Of a stretch of DNA of 64,000 bases, positions 46,141-57,600 are shown one piece after another; position 1 is the first letter of the stretch, and the number at the start of each line of letters is the position of its first letter. The notes beneath the pieces were generated by a model, which had not been told where the DNA came from, did not search any database, and was given only the letters and a program-made list of their open reading frames with translations. The stretch lies in NCBI GenBank assembly GCA_009602725.1, contig WELB01000132.1, positions 287,327-351,326 of the forward strand, in the 5' to 3' direction. The position numbers were made by a program, and so were the translations under genes. The stretch comes from Spirogloea muscicola. Taxonomy: Eukaryota; Streptophyta; Zygnematophyceae; Spirogloeales; Spirogloeaceae.

Positions 46141-47948
46141 CAAAGGACGAGAAGGGGCCAGGGGAAGTACGAAGAATAACAAGCACAAAAAAGGAATGAA
46201 GCAGCTACGAAGCACTCAGTAACCCCTACTAAGCAGCCTCAGGTCAGAGAGACTGGGTTCCTTGAAGCGGGTCTCCTGGCCAGAGCCCGAGGCAGCAGCG
46301 AGGGCTCTGCCTGCACGCAGGTGCAGCGCGCGGGCCATAGACCTCTGCAGCGAGACGGCCAAGCGCAGGCGCTAGCGACTGCTGCATGGGAGTCCACCGG
46401 CTCCCCATGGAAGCGGCGGACAATGGCGTGGCGTGAGATCTGGTTGAGCAGATGGGCCAGCCCAGAAGAACGAGAGGGAGGGCCATCTTCGAGCAAGGCG
46501 CGCACGATCTCTGTAAGGAGGGAGGAAGGAAGAGAGATTGCGACTGTGGTTATTTAGAAGAGCGGCCATGAAAGCCATGCAGAGGATGTTCTTTATTATA
46601 GTAGCGGAGGCACGGGTTAGGCAAACAGGGCGCTCTTCGTCTCCTCGTGTTAACAATAGGAAGCCAGATGAGCTGGGGAGGAAGAGCAACCCCGCCGAAG
46701 AAAGGGAGGGGAGAGCTAGTGCCAAATATATCGCGGGAACGTTGGACATTACGTCAGGCTGATTCCGCGGGAGTTCTGAGTGGGAAGGGGGGAAGGCGCG
46801 CGGTGCTCATGAATTTGAAAGGGAGGCCAATTCTGGCCCTACAAATGTCCTTTTGACCGGGTAATGAGCTGGCTAAGGGGGACACTAATATCCCCGAGTG
46901 AGCACATGCATATCGGACAAGCTATACTGAGGAGCCAAAACACCACCACGGAGCCATTAGCCTGGGCTAATGCACGACCAGCACGCTGGTGTATCGCGAG
47001 GGATGGGGCAAAGCGCGCGGGGCACATCTAATGATGGGAGGCCAGCTTGAGCCTTACCGCCGCGGAAGCGCTTGGTAGGGGCCACATCTCACCCTAGTGG
47101 CGTCGACTTGTGGTATCCATTTGCACCGACAACTTCATTCTCAGCAAGCAGCAGAAGTACTGTATTCAAGTGTTATATGAGGCAAATCAGACTTACCCCT
47201 TCTCTATGCGTGAGGTGGACTGCAAGATCTCAATCCTGCAACTACTGATGCAGGAGTCGTAGGTCAAGACCAGCGTGCATTGCGAGTGGACACTGAACCT
47301 CAGATACTTGCCTTCTTCTGAACGCGCCTCTGAGGTGTTCGTCAGTGCCTTGGCTAAGCAGTCTATGTATTTCACTCAGGCATGCCACTTGCAGAGTGAT
47401 ATTGTCAGTTTCGATGTGGAGCTTCTGTGGCACACTTCTGAGCAAGCAGCACTTGCTGCTTGCTGTTGTGAGAAAGTACACGCCAGTCCTTAACAAGTAG
47501 GATCCCATCTTGAACAGATGGCCATGTCAAGAAGAATGAAGAGCGTCAAACCGTGAGAGCCAGTAACGATAGCATCAACTTGGTGCATGGCTCCTCCCAC
47601 ATAACATAGGTGTTAATACATTCCTCTGGCACTCTCGTTTCCTTGACAGATCAGCTCGAGAATAGCAGGCCAAAAATGTCAAGGCCAGGACATTTCATAA
47701 GGCACCTGCTACGTGTACCATGACGACTGGGATGACACGGCTGCCCTTGCTAGTTCTACTGCCGTGCTAGATCTCCGATGTAACTGGAATTTTAGCCTAC
47801 ACCGTCAGGACGGTTGGCAGGTAAATCCGCTGGTGCCTGTACCTTACATATCAAGCACTGGCCCCGGAATTTTACACTGATTTCTGTTGAGACGACCTAG
47901 AAACACTCTATGTTACCTTTGACTGACAATGCAGAAACAGATCAAGCC
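46141..47948. other. Gene-poor stretch with one exon-like segment
   Basis: It includes a copy of the second dispersed repeat (46575-46700). At 47193-47375 on the minus strand an open stretch encodes KYLRFSVHSQCTLVLTYDSC and then SSCRIEILQSTSRIEKG, and runs into a GTAAGT donor, which looks exon-like. I cannot connect it to any upstream or downstream exon or family. Otherwise nothing is recognised. Confidence 0.3.
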
Positions 47949-49907
47949 TTAATCAAATTCTTCCACTTCCTTCTTCGTCCGCATCGCCGTGCTCAATATG
48001 ACCACATCCTCTTCCTTGTCATCATCCACGTCCTTGGGTTCTTCCTCATTCTCGTCCTCGTCTTCATCGTCCTCGTCCTCGTCCTCGTCCTCGTCCCCGC
48101 CCGAGACATCTTCGCCATCCTCGCCATCTTCGTCGTCAGCATTCTCGTAGTCTGCTTTGTCAATGCTGCGCTGGGGCAGGCTTGCAAAAAGCCCAGCCGA
48201 TGGCCCCCGCCGCCTGCCTCGCGGCTCATCGATGATGTTGCTTGTGTCGATGCCCTCTAGCTCCTTGGCTGTATCCAGCCGCTTCCTCACTCCCTTCAAG
48301 TCTGCATAACAATGGCAGCCTCAAGCCAGGGGCCGCCAATATTGCAAAGATTGCCCAGTGACAAGCCACGTAACATTCTGCTTGCCCTTGACAAATACTC
48401 ATGTATAGGGCTTTGTGTTGCGTTGTAGATGTGAGAGTAGACATTGAGTGTGAGTAGCTATGTAATTATAGGTAAGCTGAGATATGAGATTCCTCGAGAA
48501 TCCTCATTTCAGCTGTTGGCCAAAGTCAAGCCATTTCATCACTAAAGGTCCATTGTGGACTGGCACCTTTCTCCGAGGCGTCAGGCGAGAGGCCTTCCTT
48601 TGCGAGCAGCTGCACGAGCTCTGCCACCAGCACACTCTCCCGCTCTGCCTCATTCGCCCGTTTCACTCTGGAGTACACGGCCGGAGAGATCCTGCACACT
48701 CGCATGAATGCAAAGTGGTGCCAAGGAGCATTGAGTCACAACCAGCGGAGCTGCGGGCGACAGCTCTTCTGCACACCTTCTCAAGCGAGGGCGATACACA
48801 GGAGGAAGCTGCCTAGTGTAATAGAGCACGAGTCAGTGGGGCAATCTCTAAATCCTTACTTCATGCCAGCGCTTTGGAGCAAGCCCTTGAGCCGCTCAAC
48901 CTCATGGCCGTACGCAGCTCTGGGTGCCGCTGGCGGCTTAGCCTGCAGGCAGCGTCAGGACCACATTCAGGCTGCTGGCAAATCTCCCCGGTACGTTGCC
49001 GGCTATGCTATTGGTGCCAAGAAGTAGCAGCTAATCCACGAATCTTGAGTTGGCAATCAAGAGTTGTGTTGTGAACTGAAGAAGTCGTGTGTTGGCTTTA
49101 GTCTCAAAACTAGCTCAGGGTCAGACCTTGGGCTGCGGGGCTTGTCGTCGCTTTTCTGTATCTTTACTGACGTCGGACGCTTTCCGCTTCATCGGCACTT
49201 GCTTCCTGCTTGGCAACTCGCCGTCCTTCTGCCGCCGCCGCCGCCGCTGTGGAGCCGCCGCCTCGTCCTCTTCCTCATCCTCGTCCTCGACGTCGTCCTC
49301 CCCATTCGTTTCCCCCAACTGCGCTTCTGTAATATCAACACCTGCCGACACCACAGCTGGCTCCGCATCCTCGCCCACCGTAGACCCTCTAATTCCCACG
49401 TCGCCCTCCTCGGCAGCCTCCGCCTCAACATGTCCTGCTTCCTCCGGCGGCTCCTGCTTTGCAAGAATCTGCGCAGGTCCCAGTGCTGCAACTGTTGTGG
49501 GAAGTTGCAATACCACGTTGGTATCCCAGCAGGCCCAGTTGCCGGCTTCCCACGTTAGTGGCGACTGGGTGAGGGGCCCGCGAGCAGTGGCACCTGGTCC
49601 ACGAGCTCGCCCACGAGCTGCTTGTGGGCGTCCAGGCCGCCTACGGGCAGCCCGAGGTCGTCCTCAAGGAGCCGCCGCACGGTCTTGAGCGTCAGCGACC
49701 TGCACGCAGGAAGGCGCCTCTCCCAGCCTCAGCGCCTTCCTGCAAGCTTGCAGAGGCCCTGCTAGTCCTGGGCCATCGATGCCGGCAGCTGTCAGGCTGC
49801 GCCTTGTCTGAGAGGCCAGCTTTGGCGGCCTCGTACTCCTTCTGGCGGCGCAGGTCCGCCGACCGCCGTAGCACAGCAGCACGCACACTTGCAGCGACCT
49901 CCGTCAT
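47949..49907 (-). CDS. HIRIP3-like CHZ-domain histone H2A-H2B chaperone
   Basis: About six exons: from 49907, 49699-49594, roughly 49480-49127, 48894-48860, 48691-48567 and roughly 48300-47949. N-terminal exons give a DEK_C-like helical domain (TLKTVRRLLEDDLGL, then LDAHKQLVGELVDQ). A long acidic region follows (GEDDVEDEDEEEDEAA) with basic nuclear-localisation-type clusters (QRRRRRQK, MKRKA). Then comes the conserved C-terminal block RLKGLLQSAGMKISPAVYSR, LLAKEGLSPDASEK, AKELEGIDTSNIIDE, matching the region around the CHZ motif of plant HIRIP3-like proteins (for example At4g08310). Chz1/HIRIP3 proteins bind H2A(.Z)-H2B dimers in the nucleus. The tail is again acidic (DEDEDEDEDDEDEDE) and ends KKEVEEFD. 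The exon 1 donor is not a clear GT, so the join 1/2 is uncertain. The 35-nt exon at 48860 is set by phase. Confidence 0.8.
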
Positions 49908-50211
49908 TGCAGGACTGCGTGCTGCTAGTGTTGTAAGGCTGGCAACTAGTGCAAAGTGACTGATGAGCTGATGAGCTGCACTCTAGTAACTCGGCCTTGC
50001 TTTCGAGCACGGATACAAGAAAGCTGTAGGGGCCACTACTGCTGTAGATGGCCAGCTGTGAAAGAATGTACGAAGTGCGAGTGAGAAGAGAAAGGTTCTC
50101 TCAGAGGAACGAATGTTAAGGAAAGGCTAGGCTTCAAGGCTTAGGAGACGCGGCGTTCTGCATGCGCAGCAGGTGTGAGGATAACCCCGCACCTCCTCTC
50201 CTCGACCTTTA

Positions 50212-50340
50212 TGTTTTGACCCGTGGTTTCTGAGCGGGTCAATCTACTGTAGGTTATGTAGGTCTTAAGATGTGCTTGCCTTTGTACTTGGCCATCTGGC
50301 CTTCGTTTGTTTCAAATACACGAATTTTTCTCTCCATGAG
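50212..50340 (+). repeat. Dispersed repeat copy (partner at 25985-26110)
   Basis: Begins with TTTTGACCCGTGGTT, whose GACCCG pairs with the following CGGGTC, and continues through GTAGGTTATGTAGGTCTT and CTTGGCCATCTGGCCTTCG. It is the reverse complement of the copy 24 kb upstream. The downstream 50390-50480 resembles 31300-31390. Confidence 0.8.
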
Positions 50341-50544
50341 CTACTCTGCTCTACATTTCATATAGTCCCAGTCTATTGCTGTGGTTTTGCCTGAACAATG
50401 TATTGGCTTAAGTTGGCCACCCTCTCATTGATGCGCACCGCGCCGCTGTCCCTCTTCGGTTCTTTCAGACCTTTTCAGACCTAGTCCATTCCTTTGGGGG
50501 ATAGTTTACCGGCAGCTAGTCTGTCGGATGTGAGGCTCCTCACT

Positions 50545-50760
50545 CGTAACTACTAAGTGGTCCATCCTCCCCCGTTCTGCCGTAGCCTCTTCAGGCCCCG
50601 CAGTCGCTGCTTAGCTCGTAGTTTGGCCCCTTCGAACCTTGTCAATTCTTTTCGGGCTGGCTTCTCACAGCCCTTGCCCCCATTGGGAGAGCCACTTCTT
50701 CTATTCCTTTGGGCTGGCCTCTCCCAGCCACCAGTTAATCTGGCCGCGCCGTCTTGATTT
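50545..50760 (+). repeat. Long hairpin-core repeat plus a short unit
   Basis: 50545-50705 is nearly identical to 31710-31870. A second core follows at 50709 (GGGCTGGCCTCTCCCAGCCA) with the tail ACCAGTTAATCTGGCCGCG, itself a small palindrome. The same tail variant occurs near 51116 and 53434. Confidence 0.85.
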
Positions 50761-51911
50761 TTCTTCTTTGGCTAGCTGGCTAGTCACGGCCACTGCCCTT
50801 TTGAAAAGCCCCAGCCCCTACTCTTTTCAATTTGGAGATATGAAACATCGCTCTACAGGACAGAAACGTCACAGCACCAGCATCTGAAGCTTGCCTGCAC
50901 TGATTTGGGCCTCGTCCCAACGAAGTGGAAAAGAGGCAGCCGAGTGACCCACAGTAATTAATATAGAAAGACGCTTCCAGGAGAGGGCGTTACGATTAGG
51001 ACTCCTTCCTTGCTAGCTATTCCGACTTGCTCTCCTGACTAGAGGTTACCAAGAGTCCCTTTGCTGCTGTGTAAGTATTTAGCACTCCGGCTCCATCAGA
51101 CCTTGTCCATTCGTTTGGGCTGGCCTCTCCCAGCCACCAATCAATCTGGCCGCGCTTTCATTTCTGTGGAGGCTGTGAGTATCCCCCCCAAATCAATGAA
51201 GAGAAGAAGAGGAGGTGGCTTTCCTAAAACTACATGCCAGCGGTGAATGGCCCTAAAAGGACGCAAGACTAGCCGCATTCAAGCCCATAAGATGCGCGAG
51301 AAGTGGTCCTTCATATTCTAGCTGCATGAAGAAGAGGCTCTGAAAGGTGTGATGGCTGTGAATTTGCAGCTGCATTGTATGAAATAGAGAAATCGAAGCA
51401 GAGGAAGTGCTTGGTGAAGCTTGGCTGTATGTCAAAATCCTACTAGTAGTCACGCCGTAAATGGAACCAAGCGCCCAATGGTTGAGGGACTGGGTCTACG
51501 GCACTGCATATGGCAGGAGAGCATAAAGTGCCCTGCAAGCTGTCTGCTATTCCACTTTTCAACGGGGTATGTGATCCCTTCTCTCGCCTGCTAGCGTTCT
51601 TCTCGTGTAGGAGGCAGTCTGCCCCGATCCACGTTCGGTCCTCAGTGGGCTGGTCCCAGACAGCCAAGGCCCTATTCAGCTGTTCTACCTATACTGCGCT
51701 TGATACTGCAATCAAACCTCCTCTTGCTTGTTAATAATGTCTTGCACAATCATTAATAACGAGCCTGTGTCTGGGCGAACTACAGGTAGCACCTTTGCTT
51801 GCTGGCCCTTAACAACACGTCCCTATGGGCTTCACAGAGCAGTCACTTGTTGCTCTTTGATAGAAGCTCTCTTTCCCCTCTCCTAGAGTACTCTGTCGGG
51901 CCGCAGCCAAT

Positions 51912-52068
51912 GTCAGTGACCTGCCTAGCTAGCTCTTGCAGCGACATAGTGTCAGAGGAACATGAGCGGGAAACACCAGCATTGTGGCAAGTGTCAGTGA
52001 GCTGCCTAGCTAGCTCTTGCAGCCATGTAGTCAGAGGAATATAAGCGAGAGTCACCAGCATTTGCACT
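51912..52068 (+). repeat. 81-bp tandem duplication
   Basis: Two copies starting at 51912 and 51993. Both carry CTGCCTAGCTAGCTCTTGCA, then GTCAGAGGAA and CACCAGCATT, diverged by about 10-15 percent. Confidence 0.8.
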
Positions 52069-52686
52069 TCAACTGTGGGCTCGTGTGATGCTCAGAGACG
52101 CGGCTACTTGTTAGGATCGCTGCCCGCATCGAGTGTCACGCCACATCTGACTGTCATCCCAACCTAGAGCAGCAGCACCAGCAGCCGGGCTGTCTGAGCG
52201 CCTCTGCAGCTGCTGCATGCGGGGTACTAACGAGTGCAATTTAGCCTGGCAGATCAGTGGGCTGCATCATTGACTACCTTGATGAGGCCGTGTTTCCGGC
52301 CACTGCCAACATTGTCTACCCGTCCGTAAACTTCGCTGTTGTAGTTGCTCATGGCCATCCTTGCGCCAACTGTAAGGCATTCTAGGATTCACTGGGCGTC
52401 AGATGTCTTCGCCGCAAGCCTTGATTCAGGTTACGATTTGAGTCCTGCATTCAGCCCTTGGGTCAGCAGCACTCTCCACATGTCACTAGTGCGAAATGTT
52501 GGTAAGCAAAAATTCCCTGGCATCCCGTCTTCTTGGGAGTTAGGATCGTCTGTTTGTTAGCCCCTTCCGCATGTCACAAGCGCATTATTATTTTTTGGGT
52601 GAGCTGAACATTGCCTGGCATCCCGTCTTCTTGGGTGGTAGTGACGTCTGTGCTGCGCGTGCTCGCCTTGGGGAAATGTAGCCATT

Positions 52687-52738
52687 GCCCACCTGCTGCG
52701 AGCAGGGAGGCTGCCCACCTGCTGCGAGCAGGGAGGCG
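52687..52738 (+). repeat. 26-bp tandem duplication
   Basis: Two adjacent copies of a unit starting GCCCACCTGCTGCGAGCAGG, identical except for the last base. The core CTGCTGCGAGCAG is itself a short palindrome. Confidence 0.85.
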
Positions 52739-53034
52739 GCGCACTCCCGTGTCTGATATCCTTTATTGGACCTTGTCCAGTACAAGCAGCTCCCCCTTAA
52801 AGCACTTGCCCTTGTCGAGTCGTCTGGCTTGCGCAGCGGGGTTGCTCTTCCTCCCCTCAGCTCATCTGACTTCCTGCTGCTGACACGTGGGTACCAAGAG
52901 CGCCTGGTCTGCCTAGCCTGGTGGCTCCGTCATGAACACCTGTAAGCATCTGGCTGCTCTTACAGCCGCATTGGGAGAGCCACTTCTTATTCTTACAGCC
53001 GCTTTCAAATTCAGCAGCCGCATTCTTCTTTCAT

Positions 53035-53480
53035 TTGGGCTGGCCTTCCACGAGCCGTCGCGGCTTTTGTTTCTATGGGCTGGCCTCTCACAGCCATCGC
53101 CCTCTACTGGAAGCGTCTTTGGCTGTTTTTCTCTCCGGGCTGGCCTCTCACAGCCATCGCCGTCTACTGGAAGCGTCTTGCTTCCATGTCGCCGGGTCCC
53201 TCGCCCAAGTTTACCGGATGCGCCTGGCCGTCTCTTTGCAGCGGTCCCTAGCTTTTGCGGTCCACTTGCGCGCAGGCCGCGCTCTGGCGGCGGCCTCCGG
53301 CTTCCGTCAGGGCGACGTCTTTCCGCCTGCTAGCTACTCAGACTTGCATCTGCTGACGAGAGGTTACTGAGAGTTCGCTTACTGCTGTCTCAGTCCTTAG
53401 CACTCCGACTCCTTCAGACGCTGTCCATTCTTTTGGGCTGGCCTCTCCCAGCCACCAGTTAATCTGGCCGCGCTTGCTCT
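53035..53480 (+). repeat. Cluster of hairpin-core repeats
   Basis: Cores at about 53040, 53078, 53137 and 53436. The units at 53078 and 53137 are nearly identical over 45 bp (core plus ATCGCC and CTACTGGAAGCGTCTT) and about 59 bp apart. The last unit has the TCCCAGCCACCAGTTAATC variant tail. Confidence 0.85.
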
Positions 53481-54463
53481 CTTCCAGTGAGAGGCCAGCC
53501 CAGGAGAAAGAACGACTTCCAACTTCTCTGGCCGCTTCAAACATATATTCTTTCTTTGGAAGCGCTCTCAAGCCAAGCTTCAGCAGCAGCCACTGCCTTT
53601 GCTGTTATTGGGGTTCAGGTTCGGGTTCAGGGTTCACAATTGACGGCCACACCGTATTGGGTGATGGTAGGTCCACGTTGGGGTTGACAAATGTAGGGGT
53701 TTTTGGTGCACATCCAAGCCCAGGAGAGTCGAGAAGGAGATTCAGACTGGAGAGATTCGAGATTTATCTGCTTCCGTATCTGCCTCCACGGCTCAACGGC
53801 CAGCACGTAGCTGCGGGCGGGCGGGAGAAGCCGTGCCGGCAGCGTCACGTGGGCTTCGCTCAACACTGCCGCCATGACCACCAATGCCCGCGCCGTCCGC
53901 ACTCACCGCCGCATTCTGCGGTGCGCTGCCACGCGGCCGGCTCCGAAGCGCCCTAGCCGCAAGCTGGACGGCACGCGATTGCGCCACGTGGACGGCCGCG
54001 ATGCGGTGCGCGCCCGGCGGTGGCACGACAGCTCGCTGTCCGCGGGGCCGGGGGGGGGGTCCTCTGCGGGCTTCCGGCGAGGCGGCAGCTCCGATGCGCC
54101 CGCGGCGTCTGCTCTGCAGACGGCAGTTTGGCGTCAATTGCATTGGCCCGCCCGTCGGCAGGCCAGGCCAGTCGGCCGCCGGTGCCCCGCAGAGGACGGC
54201 CGTCTGCCCGCCCTGCCCGCAGGGAGAAGACTTTTCCCGGTGCCCGCTGGCGGAGGGCAATGGGGTCGCCGAGATGTGCCTCCCCCCACCATCTGACGTG
54301 GCGTCATGTCAAATAAGGTGGAGGCTACGGGCAGCCCTGGGACATTTTCCTCTCTGCCCGCCGCCGTCGGACCAGAGGGCGACCCCCGCCCTCACTCCCG
54401 CGCCCCATCCCGCGCGGCGCGGTGCCATTACCGGGCGTCATCACCGCCGCCGCCGCCGGCGCG

Positions 54464-54495
<32 letters not shown>

Positions 54496-54653
54496 TGCTG
54501 CGGCTCAGAAGAGCTCGCTCGCAGCCGCCGTCGCCGCCCGCAGCGCCGCAGAGAGCGCCGCGAACGCCGCGCGGGTGACGGAATGGGGGCACGGCGCGGC
54601 CGGCGGCCTGGCCTGGTCCTGTNGCTGGCGGCGGCGGCGGCGGCGGCGGCGGA

Positions 54654-57600
54654 ATGCCGACCGCGGCCGCGGGTTTGGCCAGAGCGGCGGCGGTCGTGCT
54701 CGTGCTGGCGGCGGCCTTGGCCTTTCCGGCGTGCGCAGAGGCCTTGACGCGGCCTCAGGACCTGGCCGCGCTCCAGGCCTTTGCCGGCAGGCTGACGAAC
54801 CCCGGCGCGCTGCCATGGCCCGAGGACGCCGACCCCTGTGACGGCACGTACCTCGCCTACGTCCACTGCGCGGCCGACCCGGCGTCCGACGGCCTGGACG
54901 CCGTCGTCGGCCTCTACCTGGACGACCTGGGCCTGGAGGGCACCGTGTCCGCTGCGCTCGGCAACCTGACACTCCTCCAGGACTTGTACCTCGGCGGCAA
55001 TGCTCTCGGCGGCGAGTTCCCCGCTCTCGGCTCAATGCCAACCCTCAAGGTTTGCAGCCATTACCACCGCCAATCAGCATGATTGCCACTTGATCCCCAT
55101 CGTCCTGCAGTGCATGGACTTTCTTGTGGCAAGAGCGCGGATCGTTCTTAGCGCCAGTAGCCGAATCCTCACGAGACGAACTGGCTGGCAAGCGGCAGAG
55201 CGTGTTATGTCATATGACTGCACTGCATTACCTGCACTTCATGCATGAGAATTGGAGGAGCACTGATTTGATTGGTATGCTGGTGCCGAGCAGAAGCTGG
55301 GGCTGCTGAGCAACCAATTCTCGTCGCTGGGCAAGGGCCTCTTCACAGGCCTGCCGAATTTGGATGTGTGTATCTCACTTTGCAACATAACTTCCTGTTA
55401 TCACTAGATTGCGCTAGTCTGCAAGATGAAGTCCCCACATCTTCTCTTTATTGAAGTTCTTGACTTTCAATCTTACGATCGTACGATCTTACGATTTCAA
55501 TCGCACGATCGTACGAAACTTGTGGCTCAACGAGGAGCCGTCAACTTTGGAGCTCACAAATTCAAGGACGCTCCGCATCGTGCTCCCGCAGTACTTGGTC
55601 CTCCTCAACAATACCAACCTCGGCGGCGGGGCTGGTTTCCAGCTCCCGGACGACTTTGGGGCCCTCAGCCAGCTCACGGTCCTGGACCTCTCCAACACGT
55701 CACTCACAGGGCCCATCCCAGCGCTCCTCTTTGGCCTCAGCTCCCTCAGCAATGTCAGCCTTGCGCTCAATAGCCTCACTGGCGGCCTCTCAAGCAGCTT
55801 CGATGGCGCCCACTTTCCCAACCTCGTCTCCCTGCGGCTCAACAACAATAAAGTGAGACGAATCTTTCTGACTCCCGTCATACAACGATCTCAGCTTGAG
55901 AATTTGCTTTCTCAATCGGACAATTGTCGGTGTTTCTGTGCATCACACTGAAGTTTGTTGGTGGGCCCATGCTTAGTTGTGAACAGTGATTTGTTGTATC
56001 ATGCGTGGTCCATCTCACGTGGTTATAATGTCCATATGTTGACTTGCGGTCACCACATGACCATCAAAGGCAAGCTTGGCCTATTTGCAGTTAAGCGGCC
56101 TCATCCCAAGCTCGCTGGCCACCATAAGCGGCCTCTACGAGCTTTTCTTGCATGGCAACGTTCTCACTGGGCCCATCCCTCCGGCGCTAGGCCAGCTGGT
56201 CTCGCTCCAGTCCCTGATACTGGAGTACAACAACCTCGTGGGCCCTGTGCCTGGATTCATGTCAAGATATAATGCAGCTTACTATCTGACTGGAAATGGC
56301 TTCTGCGGTCTGGTTGGCCAGAGTTGCGCCACTGAGACCATGGCCCTCCTCACTTTTGCGAGTGCTGTAAATTACGATACTCAGCTATCCAGCTGGATCG
56401 GCAACAAACCGTGTGTTTGGAAGTACGTTGGCTGCAACAGTGCAGGCCATGTCACAAGGTTTTCTCCATCGCAGCTCGATCTGCAGGGGACCCTGAGGTA
56501 AGCAAACTTGAGAAGCCGGACGCAGTGGTGATGGCGAAGTTGATGTGCGCTCATGTCATGCTTGCATGAGTGCAATCGGACAACTTGCAGGTCTGCAAGT
56601 CTGTGGTTGCTTGTCATACATTGTGATCTGCATCTTGCATCTCAAAGTAGATGTTGCAGAATGGTAAGCCTGCCATAAGATCCTATGGCACTTCAAACTC
56701 CACCAGCAGGCGCTTGTCAGTGCCAGAATTAGAGCAGGATCCTTTAGGATCGAGAGCTCTGGTCCAGATAGAAAATATATTTGTGCCTACGTTCAGCTGT
56801 CTATAAATTTCATGCTTCCACTGTAGATGTATGTTTCCAGTCGTGTATGATATTATTGATCCTTCTGCATGACGTTCTTTGCAGCCCGTCTCTGGCATCG
56901 CTCTCATATCTCATGTACCTCGACGTCTCCAACAACCGCCTCGCTGGCAGTGTCTCGCCACTGTTCACTCTGCTGCCGGAGCTGCTCGTCTTCAACGTTG
57001 CCAACAACAACCTTACCGGCGTGTTCCCGCTCTTCAATGCCACCCGAGTCGTTGTCACATACAGTGGCAACGGGTTCATCCTGCCCCCGAGCAGCCAGCC
57101 ATCAGCTCCACCCATGACAACGCCGTCGCTAGCGCCGGTTGTGCCGAGCCTGCCGTCGGCGCCGCCATCTCCTGGCACGCCGTCCAGCCCGCCCTCGCCG
57201 TCCACCACGCCCAACAATGCCCCCGGCACACCCCCAGCTCCAGGCGCAGGGCCGCCCGGGCCGTCTGCCCCACCTGCGCCCGGTACTCCTTCGCCGACTC
57301 CCGGCTCTGGCTCGCCAAGCTCCAGCTCTCCTGCTGGGCCCTCGCCACCGGGCGTGCCCAGCTCGCCAGCTCCGCCTCCCCTGACATCGCCCAGTGGCAG
57401 CGGCGGAGCCTCCCCACTGCCAGGGCCAGCGTCTCCTCCCCCTGCCGCACAAGCTCCAGTCCCGACTCCAGCCCCGTCTCCAGCAGCAAGCCCTGATCCT
57501 GGTCAAGGGGTTGGCGGCCGCTCCAGTGCGAGCTCCTCCATCCTGGTGGCAGCTATCGTCGTGCCGTCGATCGTCGTCGCTCTTTCCCTCGTCGTACTCT

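Larger units (their letters stand above)
49908..54653. other. Gene-poor, repeat-rich stretch
   Basis: It contains the repeat copies and tandem duplications listed separately (50.2-50.34, 50.55-50.76, 51.1, 51.9-52.07, 52.69-52.74, 52.83-52.93 and 53.0-53.5 kb). At 53610-53640 a GGGTTCAGG-type tract resembles decayed telomere repeats. From 53.8 kb the sequence is GC-rich and leads into the TMK gene. No additional gene can be supported. Confidence 0.45.

Noticed and set aside
53627-53902. Minus-strand frame with hydrophobic start as a gene divergent from TMK
   Set aside because: No second exon or family resemblance, and it overlaps telomere-like low-complexity sequence.
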